Source of the DNA: Daphnia pulex
Taxonomy: Eukaryota; Arthropoda; Branchiopoda; Diplostraca; Daphniidae
Length of the DNA stretch: 64,000 bases
Assembly (NCBI RefSeq): GCF_021134715.1
Contig: NC_060019.1
Span: 7,812,001 to 7,876,000 of the forward strand
Direction of reading: 5' to 3'
In this document: piece after piece, positions 50,315 through 63,100 of the stretch
Layout: each line of letters starts with the position of its first letter
Numbering within the stretch: position 1 is the stretch's first letter
Position numbers and translations under genes: made by a program
The notes under the pieces: generated by a model
Databases searched by the model: none
The model's input: only the letters and a program-made list of their open reading frames with translations
What the model was told of the DNA's origin: nothing

Positions 50315-50389
50315 GGCTTTCTTCTCAAAGGAAATACATTTATATATTAAACAGTTTGAATTCATTCTTATTTTCTTCACGTAACTGTT

Positions 50390-50640
50390 TACAGCTAATT
50401 TCACACTGATTGTTTGACGACACCTCTGTCTCACTGCTAAAGTAAAACAGGTTCTACTATGTCGCAATTTTCGCAGTCTACTTACAGTATATATCTGTTG
50501 TCGTTGGCTCGTTGCATCCATTTTCAAATTCTAATCGACCAGCTAGATATTAAAAATTTTAAATTCCCCTGTCATCTTTGCCCTAGTGATAAAATACCTA
50601 CGTGCAGGTGAATTGGATTACAGGGTTTTATTGAATACAC
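50390..50640. repeat. Array 5'-flank repeat, copy 2
   Basis: Upstream of member 3; closely similar to 47930-48170. Confidence 0.65.
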
Positions 50641-50699
50641 AAAATGTTGCAATTTAATATACCTGCTGTCCAAATGAAAACGACTTTGTGTTACATCGC

Positions 50700-50865
50700 C
50701 AATTCCAAGGGCCTGCTACAGTGTGGAGAAGCCATGGTATGCTGAGGCTAAACGAGTATAAATAAATAGAGCTGACACACTTCGGTCAGTGCAACCTTAT
50801 TTATTCTTTAACACGATCAGGACATGATGCCTATACAATTTCTTCCCGTATTCCCGAATCAAAAA
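50700..50865 (-). pseudogene. Orphan last-exon remnant of a protease homolog (b)
   Basis: A second decayed last-exon fragment, about 80% similar to the remnant at 48285-48460. A partial 5'-flank repeat at 51060-51230 follows it, as if a whole gene once lay between and was deleted. Confidence 0.55.
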
Positions 50866-51059
50866 ATTTTCTGACAGAATCAAAGACGTTGTTTCTTTGT
50901 AGTACTGAAAAAAGGCAAAATAGTTTCAGAAGTTTTTTTAAGCCGATCAAAAATTTTTAATTCGGATAATTAAACTATGCGTAGCTTTAAACGACTAAGA
51001 AGTGAGAATTTGGTTATGCTCATGCAACCTTATTTCTACGATTTTTACGATTTTAACAT

Positions 51060-51230
51060 TATCTACGCATTTTCACTGAGAAAGTAAATACGAGTTCTAC
51101 TATGTCGCAATCTTCCAAATATCACCCGAAATAGATCTGTGTTAGCTAGTAAAACATTTACGAAATCATAACCCACAGATACTTAGGATTTTAAATTCCC
51201 CGGCCATTCTTGATAAATACTTAGGCTACA
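51060..51230. repeat. Array 5'-flank repeat, orphan copy
   Basis: Shares AGTTCTACTATGTCGCAATC and TTTTAAATTCCCC words with the flanks of members 3 and 4, but no gene start is adjacent. Confidence 0.45.
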
Positions 51231-51616
51231 TTTATGTTGTACATTTGTATTTTCGATTATAAAGAAATGTTGTGCTTCTGTCTCAATACAAAATATACAT
51301 TTAGCAGTTAACAAATTACTTCCACTCACACTTACATAATAAAAAAAGCGTAGCTATAACGCTAGAACAATACGACCTATTCGACTTCGTGCTGAAGCCG
51401 AAAAAACAACGGACGCAGTAGCCCTAATATTGTAAATATTCACCGTAATTTTTAAAAATTATATTATTGAAAAATACAGTAACATGCGTAACATCGTTAT
51501 TATTGTTGCGTGATTTACATTTGATTGAAACATAACTAATACATGAACGGTACTCGCGATTTTCCTGAAGGCGTGGACTACGGAAAAAAAAATTTTCGGT
51601 AGTAGATAACGCACTT

Positions 51617-52851
51617 TTATTCCCACGGCTGCGGGCCTGCGGTAAGGAGAAGCCAAGTAGAGTAGCTGCCCAACCGAGTATAAATAGTTGGCACACTAGG
51701 ATCACCACAGCCATTGTTCCTCGACATGATGCCCACGACTATTTCTTCCGGAGTTCCGCTAGAATTTGTCCTTTGAGTCAGTGGTCCTCCCTCATCGTAT
51801 TGACAAGGTGAAACCGTTCCTGAAATTATTTCAATCATAAAAATATAGATAAAAAAAAAAAAAAAAAAATTAATTGAGAATTATGATAAAACCGTCATTT
51901 CAGGGGGATATACCTTCAGTTGAGCCAGCGCAAATCATGGAGTCCTGCTGAAACTCGTCAACGTAAACTCCACAATCTGCTGCAAGATCATCAATCGGAC
52001 CCCAAAGAAGTCTTGTAGTTGGGATTCCTCCTTGCTATTAAAAGGTAATAATAATGAGAAAAACAAATTTATCGCCGAGTCTTATTCACTCACAAAAGTT
52101 GCACCCCATCCGACAATGTATGCGTCCCAGGGTTGGGCTAGCTCATCGATTTCACTATACCGGATTGGTTGAGCAGTAGCGCCAAATAAAATCAACCGTG
52201 ACAGCTAATAGATTCAAATGCAACATTATTTGACGTCTGATGTAGCTGTTGATTTTTTAACTGAGTGTTATTGTAAATTTTACCCTGACGAGAGCGATAT
52301 CGTGTTTCAATGAAACAGGATCAAATTGATTATGTACGACAAAATCGGAAACGGTGATCTTTTGCTCCGCTGGTTCAGGAATGATGAGCGATAGGGCACC
52401 AACGACAACTTTAAATTCCGATTGATTTTTTCTACGCAATAAGGAGTCATTAAGTATGAAATACTATTTACATTCACATTTATATTATTGTGATCCAAAG
52501 TATAGGGACTATCTCTGAACGCACAGAATTTGATTGAATTATTTATTACCCGTGGACGCATTTTGCTGCTGTGATGATCCATCGATCGTTGTAAATGACT
52601 CCATTGCAAACGTGCTGATCCATCCGAGAGATGGAGACGACATAAGGGAACTGTTCTGTGTGATTCACTCGAGTTCCTCCTATAATTCGCCCTGATTCGC
52701 CATAATAAGGCACTCCTTTTTTTTATTTTGTAATTATAGATATAATGATTATGAATTCAATTGTTTCAAAAGAAGTAGAAAGATAGGCAATTGCATGTTT
52801 ACCTGAGACTAAGGTGACGCAAATGGTAAAAACAAGAGAATGATGCAACAT
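51617..52851 (-). CDS. Serine protease homolog, member 4
   Basis: Start 52851, signal peptide MLHHSLVFTICVTLVSG. Histidine region CNGVIYNDRWIITAAKC (Lys for His57); LKHDIALVRV keeps Asp102; serine region SPCQYDEGGPLTQR (Glu for Ser195); last exon NNGCGDPSVPTIYTRLGSY with end PWE, TAA at 51617. All exons open. The most different member in the first exons: Asn replaces the first Gly of the GGF motif. Confidence 0.86.
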
Positions 52852-52939
52852 GGTTTTCTTCTTATAAAGAATGTACTTTATTAACAGTTTGAATTGATTC
52901 AATTTTATTTCGTGACGTACCTATTTACAGCTAAATCCA

Positions 52940-53130
52940 AAAATCATGAAAAAGTTTCAACGACGCCTCCGCGTGTCAGAAAAAATGGACAGGTTTTACT
53001 ATATCGCAGTCTTCCAGCTATCTGTAGCTGTACATACATTTACAAAATCAAACAGGCCAGATCCAGATATTTAGGATTTAAAATTCCCCTGCCATCTTTG
53101 AACTCCTGATAAAATACAAAATAATACGTA
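52940..53130. repeat. Array 5'-flank repeat, copy 3
   Basis: Upstream of member 4; carries the same TTCCCCTGCCATCTTTG-type word and GTTTTACTATATCGCAGTCTTCC. Confidence 0.55.
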
Positions 53131-53514
53131 CAGGTTTACTTGATTATAGTCTCATGGGTTTTTTTGTTTTTTTACTGAATAAACATTATAATGTTCCTAC
53201 CTAGTACCTACCGCTACTTAATGCTCGCTACCTAAAGGAAAACTGCAGTGATGACCTCACACTTGAATAGTAGATAACGTATACTATACACGTGATGCAT
53301 GTCTAACGGATAACGAAAAAAAAATATGTTTACTAATATAGGTAATTAGTTCTAGTATATATTTTGGAACTCAATATCTCACTGATAGTATATAAGCAAA
53401 CGAAATCTACAGGCTATTTGCTGGTTAGTAAAGGGCCTTTTTATGATGGATTAAACAATTCTTAATGCGCAATATAATTCGGTCGAAAAGGAATCATCAT
53501 CATATTCGTGTCGA
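53131..53514. other. Spacer between members 4 and 5
   Basis: AT-rich; nothing recognised. Confidence 0.45.
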
Positions 53515-54714
53515 TTAAAGGTTGGCCGGCTGTTGGCCAGCGGTCTGCTTCAGCCAAGGGTAATAGGATGCCAGACGGGTGTAGATAGTTGGCGGATAGG
53601 GAGCCACACAGCCGCGGTTCTTCGACATGATTCCGACTACAATGTTGCCTGTATCCGAGGATTGAACCAGTGGCGATCCTTGATCATAATCGCAGGGGCT
53701 AGTGGATCCTACACGACAATTCAGATAACAACACAAAAAACATTAACAAAACAAATTTCTGGACTGATAAAGGGCTTGACTTTTGCCTCTCACCGTCTCC
53801 AGCGCAAATCATGTAGTTGAAGGAATATTCGTTTTTACCATAAAACCGGCAGTCGGCTGTGAGGTTGAAAACGTTCGTTTTATGAAGTCTCTGTTCCCAA
53901 ACACCTCCTTCCTATAATATGGCAGGGAGAGGATAAATGATGCATGTGACATGAGAAAAGCAACTCACTCTAAATATAATTTAATTGAGTCGATCTACAT
54001 ACTGATGTAACGCCCCACCCGGCGATGGTTGCCGTGTGAAGTGACTCGACCGGCTCTTCGTAGCGGATGGGTTTGACCGTGTCGCTAAAGACGATCGGCC
54101 TTTTTGTCTGTATAGAAAATATTTTTAAAAATTAATTTACGTGATATTTATTATTCAGTGAGTGGATATAGTAAAAGGAGAATCACGTTAATGAGCGCCA
54201 AGTCATCCATTTTATAAACATGGTCGAACGAGGGGTAGATACTGACGGAGAGAACTTCGATGTTTTGTTCATTGGCTTCGGGTGTTTCCAACACAAACGC
54301 ACCCACCTTCACCTTCAGAGCCTCGTTGGCTTTACTGGAAAACCACCGCCAAACACACGAAAATCAATAATTGGCTGGTTAGAATTTAATGTGCTAAAAA
54401 AATCCTACCCAAAAAGGCAAGATGCTGTGGTGACGATGTTTCGATCGCTGTAGATGAAACCGCCGCAAATGTGTTGGCCGTTTTCCGAAATGGACACGAG
54501 CCACGGGAATTCTCCCCGAGTGGCTTCATAGCCATTCACAATCCGGCCGACGTTGTCGGTTGGCGCACCTTACAAAGCGGTATAAGTATAATTTATAGAG
54601 AGAGAAATTAAAAGCTAAAATCAGTTATACTTCGATAACGTTCGAATAGGTTATAGAGTGAGACTAACCTTGAGCTGAGAGGATGAGAGCAACCAAGGGG
54701 ATCACTAACTGCAT
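53515..54714 (-). CDS. Serine protease homolog, member 5 (Gln at position 195)
   Basis: Start 54714, signal peptide MQLVIPLVALILSAQG. The activation region reads GRIVNGYEATRGEFPWLVS. Histidine region CGGFIYSDRNIVTTASC (Ser for His57); KMDDLALIN keeps Asp102; serine region SPCDYDQGSPLVQ, with Gln rather than Glu for Ser195. Ends GQQPANL, TAA at 53515. The most diverged of the later five members; the IVNG start is closest to active trypsins. Open throughout. Confidence 0.86.
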
Positions 54715-55367
54715 GGCGCTATTTAAATCCTTCATCATTAGAATTCTAACGAATAATTCACCGCTGCCTTTGCCTGCTTCTTGTTGTTTGGCTGTTGTTT
54801 TCTACTAGCGAAATGCTCGAAAACCTCTGCTGTCAATGTACCTATAACCAAAAATTGCGCAAATGTTGGATTATTTCACACGGTTTACAATTATATTACT
54901 GACCTGTCGCGTCGATTTCAAATTCCTTTATTCAGATACGTTATAAGCTATACAGAGTTTATTCGTGTTTGTTGATATGTGGAGCACATAAAACTGTCCA
55001 TTTGACTTAAGATTTGAAATCCACTAGGTTACAATAAATCATTCAGATAATATTACACAGTCATAAATTTTATGTTGTTGGTATTATTTATAGTTTATGC
55101 GAAGATTTGGGTCAGTGACAATAATCCCCCCTCGGTTAAGGACTTTAGTTACTTGGGTGGTAGCTTACGGGAGCGAAGTCCTGCGTTTATAGACTCCGTT
55201 TTGTAGAAATTTATAGTTTGATAATTAATTAAAATGAACAAGATCACATCGATCCCACATAAGATTTGAGCAATAACACGATTACGGATTACCATAGATC
55301 CTATTTCTTGCTCGATCAGTTAAAGCAATTAAAAATTAATTTGTGTGAGTTAAAAGAAAAAAAAAAG
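54715..55367. other. Spacer upstream of member 5
   Basis: AT-rich; no exon recognised. Confidence 0.45.
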
Positions 55368-55924
55368 AGCTTCATTTTAAGATAAGCACATATTGCTAGA
55401 TTTTAAAAAATCCCCTAACCCCTAACAAATTTTAAAAGAGCTGTTGTACGACAAGTTTTGATTGGGATTTGGGGATTCTTATCTTGTTTTTTATTATCTT
55501 TGACTTTGTTTGACTATGCCACAAAGCAGTCACCCCCTTGTCTTAGCTATTATCGAAAATAAATAATTGAATTTTTTTTATTGTTCTGCAGGTTTAATGC
55601 ACTGATCACAGGTGAACGGGGACGAAAGATAATTATTTGCCAGTTAGCAATAAGTGGGAATAACTGGCAGTCATTTTGAGAGACCGTATATGTTGTTATA
55701 CTTGGTCAAGATTATTTATTGCCTATAGGCCTATGGGAAAGTCTTTAAAAAAAACAGTGGGACTATCAAGCAATTAAGTAACATGCATTCCCACCAAATG
55801 AACATTTAAATTGAATGTATGATATAATATAGGGATGTGTATTATCGTTTTGCGACTTTCGATCAAATCAACAACTATAGTGTGTTATTTTGGCCAACGC
55901 ATGGTGAGCCATAAAGTGTTGGAA
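55368..55924. repeat. Array 3'-flank repeat, copy 2
   Basis: Downstream of member 6; pairs with 48494-49037 with scattered indels. Confidence 0.75.
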
Positions 55925-57183
55925 TTAAACTCGGTTTGCGGCTGGCTGTTGTCCAGCGTTCTGAAGAAGCCAGGAGTAGTAGGTGGCCAAACGGGTGTAA
56001 ATCGACGGAATGGTTTTGTCAGCGCATCCTTGGTTCTTCGACATGATGCCAACCACAATTCGTTCTGGAATGCCACCGTAATTAGCATCTTGGATCAAAG
56101 GGTCTCCTTCATCAAATTCGCAAGGTGCAACTCCTAAATGGCGCCAGAACCCAAAACAAATCAAATACTATAATAAATTTCTGTTTGAAGTATTACCCCC
56201 AAGTATCACACAATTTATGGCCATTGTCAGCCTGAGATGATAGAGGGGCGCAATATTTTGGTTTGTTTACTTTACCTTCGGAAGAACCTGCGCAAATCAT
56301 GTAGTTCTTTTGGTACTCATCAATACCGTAATCTCGACACTCCGCATCAAGATTATCAATCGGTGCCGAACGAAGTCTTGTTGCTGGAGTTCCCTGGGGC
56401 TACATTATGTTCAAAGAATTAATTATGACCAAACAAAAGAATAACGTAGTATGTGCTTAAATTTTCCCTTACAAAAGTTGCTCCCCATCCGACGATGGCT
56501 GCAACCCAAGGTGTGGCCAGTTCGTCGATTTCGTCGTAGCGGATGGCCTGGGCGGTATCGCCGAAAACAACGGGACGGGACAGCTTTAAAAAAACAATGA
56601 ATTCAAATTAAAACTTTGGCCATCTGTGATGAATAGTACTGGGTTGTTCTATATACCTCGATTAGGGCAATGTCGTGCAGTTTGGTTACACGATCATATC
56701 CTGAGAAAGTGATGTTCGAGAAAACTTCGATGATTTGCTCTTCAGGATCGGGAGTGATGAGGGACAGTGCACCAACGGTGACTTTGATGTCAGCTTTCAG
56801 TTCACTGGTATTTAGTAATTATTGAGAGTTGAGAACAATTAGGCGAATTTATTAATTTTTTTCAAAAATTACTCGATGATGCAAGATGCGGCCGTCACGA
56901 CCCAACGGTCGTTGTAGATGAATCCGCCGCAAATGTGCTGATCTTTTTTCGAAATGGAAACGACGAAAGGGTAATCTCCTCTGGCTGCTTGAGTTCCTCC
57001 TACAAGTCTCCCTGATCCTCCATTAGGCGCTCCTGTGTATAGAGAAGATATAAATTATTTCTGGAGGTATAGCCAATACATTTATAATAAAGCCAGAAAT
57101 CCCGGGTATTATATTAGCGACAACATTTGTATAATACCTGAGACGGAGGCGACGAGGACGGCGAAAACAAGCGCGTACAACAT
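55925..57183 (-). CDS. Serine protease homolog, member 6
   Basis: Start 57183, signal peptide MLYALVFAVLVASVSG. Histidine region CGGFIYNDRWVVTAASC (Ser for His57); KLHDIALIE keeps Asp102; APCEFDEGDPLIQ, Glu for Ser195. Ends PAANRV, TAA at 55925. TTATAAGTC on the minus strand near 57245 is a plausible TATA box about 60 bases upstream of the start. Confidence 0.87.
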
Positions 57184-57799
57184 GACTATCACTTGCTAGA
57201 AAGAATTTTCTCGACTGTTGAAGTCTGTCCTCGCACCTTTTGACTTATAAGACAATTGGAGACGATGCTTCGCCTTATCAATTAATCTAGGGAAGAAAAC
57301 TTTGGAGCGACGAGTTGGTAACTGATTTTAGTGAGATTTGAATCTATCGAAGGTTCGTTATACTTTATCAAAAAATGGTGTTGGGAAAATCAACACCAAC
57401 ACCAAATGATGATTTCATTGCATAATCGGTTGTATTACAATCGATGTGTGTCAAGGATTTTTATTGTTCCGCAACTCTCAGCTCAAACCGTCAAATCAAA
57501 ATTTCCCATCGCATTTCTAATATCACTTTTGATTAGGCTGCAAGATAATGTCACAGGCCGATATCAATACAATAACGCAACTGTCAATAATTTTAGAAAA
57601 GTTCAGCAAGTCTTTGGAATTACGTTCGTCTTTTACACTTTATACATTCAGCACCGATTAGAGAATTGAAATTATTTAATGGTTTATTTCGACACAAGAC
57701 TGTGAAACGTATTATTCAATAGCCGTCAGTGAACTGGATTTTGGGGCGGGTTGAAGCAACTATATGAACATTACACTTGATTTAGAGCGAAGAAGAAAG
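57184..57799. other. Spacer between members 6 and 7
   Basis: Contains a 112-codon plus-strand open stretch at 57331-57669 with no recognisable domain; probably chance. Confidence 0.4.
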
Positions 57800-59052
57800 T
57801 TAGCGAGTCGGTGCCGGTTGTTGTCCAGCGGTCTGCAGAAGCCACGAGTAGTAGGTGGCCAAACGGGTGTAAATGGATGGAATGCTCAAGTCAGTGCAGC
57901 CCTGGTTCTTCGACATGATACCAACCACAATTCGTTCTGGAATGCCACCATAATTAGCCATCTGAACCAAAGGTGTTCCTTCGTCATACTGGCAAGGGGA
58001 CACGGTTCCTTTAAAATGGATTTTCAAACAAAACAATGAGAATTGCGAATTTTCATTTCTGGATTTATCTATTTATTTATTTTTTTAGATAAGTAAACTG
58101 AAATCTCACCTGAGTCAGATCCGGCGCAAATCATGAAGTTCTGGATGTACTCATCGATACCGTAGGCACGACAATCGGCCATAAGATTATCGATGGAACC
58201 CCAACGAAGTCTTGTAGCTGGGATTCCTCCTTCCTATGTACAAATTGTGATATAATTAAAATAAAAAAATTCTTACCGCTCTTATATGAGTCTCGTTTTC
58301 ACTTACGAAAGTTGCACCCCATCCGACAATGTATGCGTCCCAGGGTACGGCCAGCTCATCGATTTCATCGTACCGGATGGGTTGAGCAGTTGGGCCGAAT
58401 ACAATCGGTCGGGTCAGCTAATACACATCATTATTTGACATTAACAAACTGCGGACTTGACCGAAAAATATTCTTTTAAATTGTACCTGAATAAGTGCAA
58501 TATCGTGCTTGTAATTAGTGGGATCGTATAGATCGAATGCGACAATAGATAAAATGGTGATGATTTGCTCCTCCGGATCAGGAGTGATGAGCGACAGGGC
58601 ACCAATGGTAACCTTCAACTCCTCTTGAGGTTTTCTATGAACCATCAAACATCAATTATAACTCGCCAAACAACACAGTAAGAAGAAAGTAATAACTCTT
58701 GATTGATTTATAAGACATATATCACAACTCATATTTGCGCATTACCCAACAACGCATTTGGCTGTGGTAACGACCCATCGGTCGTTGTAAATGAATCCAC
58801 CGCAAATGTGCTGATCTTGCCGAGAGATGGAAACGACGAAGGGGTACTCTCCTGAAGCTGCTTGGGTACCTCCAATAAGTCGTCCTGTTCCGGCATTAGG
58901 CGCTCCTGTTATGTGAAAACAAATTAGAGCAATTCAATCATACTCACATACTTAACGGTCTGTATTAAGAGAATCAACATTTTCCCTATCAGATTGTTTT
59001 GATTACCGTAGACTGAGGCGACGAGGACGGCGAAAACAAGAGCGTACAACAT
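57800..59052 (-). CDS. Serine protease homolog, member 7
   Basis: Start 59052; signal peptide begins MLYALVFAVLVASV. Histidine region CGGFIYNDRWVVTTAKC (Lys for His57); YKHDIALIQ keeps Asp102; SPCQYDEGTPLVQ, Glu for Ser195; last exon CTDLSIPSIYTRLATYYSW and end QQPAPTR, stop at 57800. A CTTTATA at 59114-59120 (TATAAAG on the minus strand) lies about 65 bases upstream of the start. First gene transcribed in the array. Confidence 0.87.
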
Positions 59053-59968
59053 GGTTTGCGTTGACTGGGGAAGATTGTGATCAACTGTTGGAGTTGGGAC
59101 TGATTGCGCTCCACTTTATATTATGGAAGCCGACCGCGCGGAGTTTGAACGACACCTCCTGATAGGGGCGTAGCTGCTGACGCTTGGAAACGTCAAAACA
59201 TATCACGCTGTGTTGTAATAACTCTTAGCCTGTGTTGCTATCGACGCATAGTGCTACGTAAGTTAACCGTAGTTAATCTGGTCAGAAAATTTGTGAAATA
59301 TGTTTGACTTTCAACCACCTGCCATTCAATTATAATTCGTTTAGATTTGCAACACGGATGTATTTGCAATTCTTTTCTTCCTTCTCCGACATTCTTTTTA
59401 TTTTATTGCAATCGACAACATCCGTGAGCGATATTACGTCATCAGTTGCACTATACATTGTGAACGTCGAAAATCCAGGTTGATCTATGAAAATTGGAAA
59501 GGTTAAAACGGATTATAAACCTCAGATCGTCACCGGCCGATAAGGCGATTAATAAAAACCCTAGTCTCTAACGAACCGTGTCTTCGGACTGATATTTTGA
59601 ACTCCAAGTTGATATCATGATTCAAGGATTATTGTCAACATCCCTTAACTTTATTTGGGAAAACCTTACGGACTGCTGTGCAGCAATGGGGTCATGTAAT
59701 GCGTATTGATAAAGAGCAAGGGGAATTTATTTTACCTGATACGGATGGTTTTCCCTTTTTACTCGACCGAGCCGAGAACAAACAAAACGGAAAATATACA
59801 TTTCAAACTTCTCGACATTCACATTCTCTAAATACCTAGGCTCGACATTTGATTTTAAAACGTGTAAAGATTCGATGTAAAACAACAAATGTCTCAGCTT
59901 TAAAATTCCAACAAATAGTTTCACCATGACGTCAACTCCCGAATCTCGGCGGATGTTCGGGATCGCGG

Positions 59969-60170
59969 TATAAAGGCGACGTAAGCGCGGACGATATCTA
60001 GCGCACAGTTATTTGCCCACCCATCAATCACGCTCTTAATGTATATGGATATGTGTCTCAATCTCTAAGCCAATCACGAGATATAATAGTAGTTCGGCTA
60101 CAGCTACATACACATCCTATCGATAAACCAGCACCAGGACGGTCTCGTCCTTCGTCATCTCGTTGTTCAG
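59969..60170 (+). promoter_or_regulatory. Candidate plus-strand core promoter and first exon
   Basis: TATAAA at 59969-59974 is followed about 30 bases later by an initiator-like CACAGTT (60004-60010). Downstream, TCGTTGTTCAG before GTATGTTT (about 60170) is a strong splice donor. Together they suggest a transcription start and first exon of a gene whose remaining exons I cannot identify. Confidence 0.4.
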
Positions 60171-63100
60171 GTATGTTTGCCCATAAGATTATTTTTTCAG
60201 CGATAAGAAACCTTTTGGGTTCAATAGCGGCACAGCGTTTTATTCAGCGCGTTTCCAATCGAAACGATAGATGCCGAACGAAACACGGGCTTTGAGCGTT
60301 CGTTGAGTAGAAAGTCGTCATCAATTTTGAAATGATATCTTGGCTTGTTTGCGCACCAGAGTGTTTTTATCCCACCGGATCGGACAGACACGCAGTCTGG
60401 ATAGTATCAGGAATGCGATGGCAGATAGTTGAACTTAGTTCTGCCACCGCAAGGTAGATGGTGGCGTGGGGAAAAGCTTCAGCTATGCAAATTCGACCGG
60501 CAATAACAAAGTAAAAATCGTATCATATTTTTTTTTCTTTTTCAAAAGGCTTAAATAAGAATTAATTGTGAAATCATTTAAATGTAATATCGGAAATGTT
60601 TAAAATCATTTATGGAGTGCGGATGGAGTGGCCGATGACAGCTCTATAGCAGAGAAGAGCGGGTGAGCTGAGTAAAAAGGTGGGAAAATCACAAGAAAGA
60701 AGAGAAATTCTAGAAGAAGAAGAAGAAAAAATAACAATCAAATGACGTGCTGCTGCTGAAGGCGGGAAATTTGATTGACGGCTCATTTCGCGCAGCGCAG
60801 CACAAGGGCCTCTTTTCACCGCCGCCGACCCACGCCAGCCGCGCGTCTGGTTGGTGGTGAAACACGAAAAAAACAAGTGGAAGAAGAAGAAGAAGAAGAA
60901 GACCGAAACACACCACCACCACCAGCAACATAGCGACATCATAATCAGTCAAGAGTGTAGGGGCGTGGCCAGGTCCGTGATGATAAGGAGTCGACTATAA
61001 CATGTATAAGACGAGGAGAGGGAAATAAAAAGCTTTCCGCGCGGTATGTATACTACACAAGAAAAAAGATGATGGAAAGAAAAACCCCCCCATCCACCAA
61101 ATATAGGCAGAGCTATACAGCAGCAGCAGCAGCAGAAGCATATATATACTGCTGTGTGTGTGTGTGTGTTGTATTGTAGGCTGTCGGATTCTCTAATTGA
61201 CACTCTTGAAATGTGCTCTTGTAATTTCGTTTGCCGACTTTTTCGGGGGAGACTATGAAAGTATAGCGCGCACTCTGCTCCACGGCTACCGGGCGGCAAC
61301 TGGCAAAAGGTTGAAAATGGTAGAGATGGGGGGAGAAAGGTGCATATAATATTGCCTTATATACACATACATTTATGTAGATGTAGACATCAAGGGCTGC
61401 GAAGAAGAGAGGGGGAAGGGGATCCATCCGAATATAACCGCTTCGCATGTGTGTGTGTGTGTGTATATACCAAAACTCAATCCCAAAACGCGCTGGCAAA
61501 TCAAAGAGACGACGAATGGAACCGCCGGGGCTTTCAGCATATAGCTTCTTCTTCTTCTCATAGGCCGTCGGTATATGGGAAACAGAAGCCCCGTCGTCTA
61601 TGTAAAGTAGCTATAGTGTGCTGTGTGTAGTATAGATATTTGAAAACGAGGTAAAATAGAAAAAAAAAAGGCAACTGGGTGCGTGCTGCTGTGTCAAGAA
61701 ACTCTCGGCTGTACCTCACTCACCTGATTATCGAATGCGTCGGCAGATTTTTTTGACGCTCACCGACCCCATTCTATAACCTTCGTTTTGATTCTTTTGC
61801 TTTATCTTTTCTTGTCTGTATTAGTAAATAGCGCCTGTAGGTTATTATTGTTAACGTCCCTCGGCAGAAAGAACTCTTTATAACAACAAGTTAAGAGACC
61901 CAGCAAACTGATTCTTATCGTTATCATCACCCAGCAGCACCGACCCCCATCACCGAATTTCCACCGGGCACATCATATATACATATAAGAAAAGATTGCG
62001 ATGTTTTGTGTTGTTGCTGCCGGCCTTCTGTGTTGTGTACCTGGGCTCTGATGGCTCCTGGTTGTTACGGTCGCTCTGCATTTGTTATTCACGACAGCCG
62101 ACTTTATTTTTTGGGGATTATCTCGGCGGTCCATCTCCTCTATTTTCCTATCCATCATCGCACCAATTTGATTTCCCCCAGCGTCTAGCTTATTTTTTTA
62201 TTATTTGACTTCGCCTTTTACTAGTTGATTTTATTTAAATCACTTTAGGGCATCAACAGCAGTCGTCATTAGAGACGGACATATTTAGGAAACCACTAAT
62301 AGTCGGAATCGGCGGCCGCCATCGAGAATGACCGACCAACTTAAAATTATGACTCAGTTTTGCGCCACTGATTTCAGTTGTTTACTCTCAAGTTTTCAAG
62401 GCGTGCCTACATAAACTTTTAGATTGCTGCGCAGTACATTTTCTAAAAAAAAAAAAAAAAAAAAATCTAAAACGTCACTCTCTTTCATCCGGATTATTAT
62501 TATAAAGTCCTATTAAATCAATCAATATTATTTTTATTTCCCGGGGCGTTGATTCCGACGGATAATTTAAAAAATGAAGCAGATGACAATCACATTCTGA
62601 TTGCTCTCAGCAGCATCAGCAGTTGAGACACACGCATCTATAATCACGTCAAGTGTCTAGTCTAGCAAAATATATAGCGTCAAAGATATACACTACTTCT
62701 ATATATTTCAAAAGCCGAAAACTTTTAACAGCATCACCAATGTTGCTGGCTGGATGCAGGGGGGGGGACACATATCACGCAGGTTATGTCACGCCGTCAA
62801 TTCGATTTGCAAAGTCAACTTTATAATTGCTTTCTAGCTACACATCTTTGAACTCTACACAGTGTATATACTGGTGCGCTCCTGGTGATATGCTTTCAAA
62901 CCTTTCAACACTTTCCTTTGTGTGTCTAACACACACCTACATATATACTACACCCTGTGTACAGATTGACCTGAACTGCTGCTTATATTTAAAAGCCGCC
63001 CTCTCATGTCATTCCACCGGCGAATTCGATTGCTGTATATGCTCTAATAAAAAGAGAGCGCTCTTTCATCCTTTAAATATACAGTAGCAGCTATAGTAGA

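Noticed and set aside
57331-57669. 112-codon plus-strand open frame between array members 6 and 7
   Set aside because: No start context, domain, splice partners or similarity seen; AT-rich and likely chance.
44348-59052. Active trypsin or chymotrypsin digestive enzyme array
   Set aside because: All members lack His57 and Ser195, so they cannot be ordinary active proteases.
61373-61630. Repetitive open frames with GT/CA runs near 61.4 kb
   Set aside because: Microsatellite-derived; no recognisable protein content.
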